IMG/VR virus record: IMGVR_UViG_3300027733_000003
Location: 1-57,955 of that record
Length of the DNA: 57,955 bases
Reading direction: 5' to 3' (one strand)
From: a virus
The stretch's first letter is position 1, and each line of letters begins with the position of its first letter. A model generated the notes under the pieces. The model did no database searches. It saw only the letters and a list, made by a program, of their open reading frames with translations, and was not told the DNA's origin. A program made the position numbers and the translations under genes. Positions 56,976-57,955 of this stretch are shown here, one piece after another.

Positions 56976-57955
56976 CTTTGAGACGTACTACTCCAAGGAG
57001 TTCAGCCTATCCAAGATGACAACTGAGGAATACATACGGGACTTGCAGTTCCAAGTCATCGGGTTTGGTTACAAGATAGATGATGGTGAAGTCCACTGGG
57101 TTACCGGGGAAACTGAAGATATCAAACAAGCCCTACACGACCTTGACATCCCTAATGCGTACCTTATATGCCACCACTCAGCCTTTGATGGAGCCATACT
57201 TGCATGGAGGTTTGGCATCATAGCGAAGTACTATATAGATACGTTGTCAATGGCAAGACCTATCACCGGTCAAACTGTTGGGGGTAGTCTGGCTAAGCTA
57301 GCCAAGAAGTTCATGCTTGGTGAGAAAGGTACTGAGGTTGTCAACGCGATGGGTAAACGTAGAGATGACTTCACCCCACAAGAGTTGGCGGCATACGGCG
57401 AGTACTGCAAGAACGACGTGCAGCTTACGTACGACCTGTACCATGTACTGCGTCAGTGGAATCCCCCAAAGGAATTGTTCATACAAGACTTGATGGTGCG
57501 GATGTTCGTTGACCCCATACTTGAGTTGGACAGTGACGTGTTGCATGCACACTTGAAGTCAGTGCAGACTAAGAAGGCTGAGTTGATGCGCCGTATCGAC
57601 GCTACTATCGGCAGAGATGAATTGATGTCCAACCCCAAGTTTGCTGCGGTGTTGCAGAAGTTAGGTGTCACCCCTCCGACCAAGATAAGTTTGAGAACAA
57701 AAAAGGAAACATATGCGTTCGGTAAAACTGATGCGGGGTTCAAAGCCCTACTTGAACACCCAAACCCAGCCGTCCAAGCTGTCGTTACCGCACGTCTCGG
57801 CATCAAGTCAACGCTTGAAGAAACCAGAACAGAAAGCTTCATTGGCATTGCCCAAAGGGGAGCGTTACCGATTCTGCTGAACTACTGGGGAGCGCACACT
57901 GGTAGAGCAAGCGGTGGAGACAAGATGAATCTCCAGAACTTACCAAGAGGCGGCG
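56956..57955 (+). CDS. DNA polymerase I family A, N-terminal (exonuclease) part
   Basis: This is the 5' part of the gene that continues at base 1 of the window. It has the 3'-5' proofreading exonuclease: exo I TLDFETYYS (D7, E9), exo II CHHSAFDGAI (near 73-82) and exo III YCKNDVQLTYDL (near 153-165). Start ATG 56956 gives the usual short start before exo I and overlaps the DUF3310 gene. The frame stays open through the end repeat into the polymerase motifs on the left. Total length 614 residues. Confidence 0.94.
   Translation, partial: MKTITLDFETYYSKEFSLSKMTTEEYIRDLQFQVIGFGYKIDDGEVHWVTGETEDIKQALHDLDIPNAYLICHHSAFDGAILAWRFGIIAKYYIDTLSMARPITGQTVGGSLAKLAKKFMLGEKGTEVVNAMGKRRDDFTPQELAAYGEYCKNDVQLTYDLYHVLRQWNPPKELFIQDLMVRMFVDPILELDSDVLHAHLKSVQTKKAELMRRIDATIGRDELMSNPKFAAVLQKLGVTPPTKISLRTKKETYAFGKTDAGFKALLEHPNPAVQAVVTARLGIKSTLEETRTESFIGIAQRGALPILLNYWGAHTGRASGGDKMNLQNLPRGG
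57829..57955. repeat. Right copy of the 127-bp terminal direct repeat
   Basis: Identical to bases 1-127. It should be counted once in the circular genome. Confidence 0.9.

Noticed and set aside
1-57955. Lysogeny genes (integrase, excisionase, CI-like repressor) and attachment sites
   Set aside because: No recombinase active-site pattern or repressor pair was seen. The helix-turn-helix and ribbon-helix-helix proteins alone do not show lysogeny.

Overview
The window is a complete tailed-phage genome of the short-tailed (podovirus) type, assembled as a circle and cut inside the DNA polymerase gene. Bases 1-127 are repeated exactly as 57829-57955, so the unique length is 57,828 bp, and the polymerase runs off the right end and continues at base 1. 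A Gram-negative host is indicated by a nested i-spanin/o-spanin pair (Rz/Rz1) beside an M15-type endolysin. I see no integrase, excisionase, lysogeny repressor or phage RNA polymerase. It is therefore probably a lytic phage that uses host RNA polymerase. The gene families resemble those of freshwater proteobacterial phages, but the host genus cannot be read from the sequence.

Layout. There are two divergent transcription blocks. The rightward block starts near 43.5 kb, runs to the right end, and continues through the circular join to a strong terminator at 8994-9024. It begins with a structured 5' leader and an unknown first gene (43722), then a 470-bp non-coding segment full of AATATT palindromes and nested inverted repeats (44559-44915), which is the best origin candidate. 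Next come many very small overlapping genes (45-48 kb) and a MoxR-type AAA+ ATPase plus VWA/metallopeptidase-like module (48.1-51.4 kb). More small genes and DNA-binding proteins follow (51.4-57 kb). The block ends with replication genes: DNA polymerase A, Cas4/RecB-like nuclease, VRR-NUC nuclease, HNH nuclease, SNF2-like helicase, a putative ssDNA-binding protein and a primase-helicase.

The leftward block (43.2 kb down to 9.0 kb) holds the late genes. In order of transcription these are a small ribbon-helix-helix protein, terminase, portal, scaffold, major capsid protein (followed by a terminator), tail adaptors and a long cassette of small adhesin-like genes. Then come a lysis cassette (membrane protein, lipoprotein, holin candidate, Rz/Rz1, endolysin), the tail tube/nozzle protein, an acetyltransferase, and three large virion proteins. 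The last of these is a 3094-residue multidomain protein with L,D-transpeptidase, metallopeptidase and ADP-ribosyltransferase-like motifs.

Most interesting items: the candidate origin; a 10-bp word CACCTATCAC found six times in one orientation across 8.4 kb of the rightward block; the leader RNA with mutually exclusive pairings; the giant effector-like virion protein; the MoxR-VWA module; and a membrane protein whose N-terminus seems to need a non-canonical AUU start.
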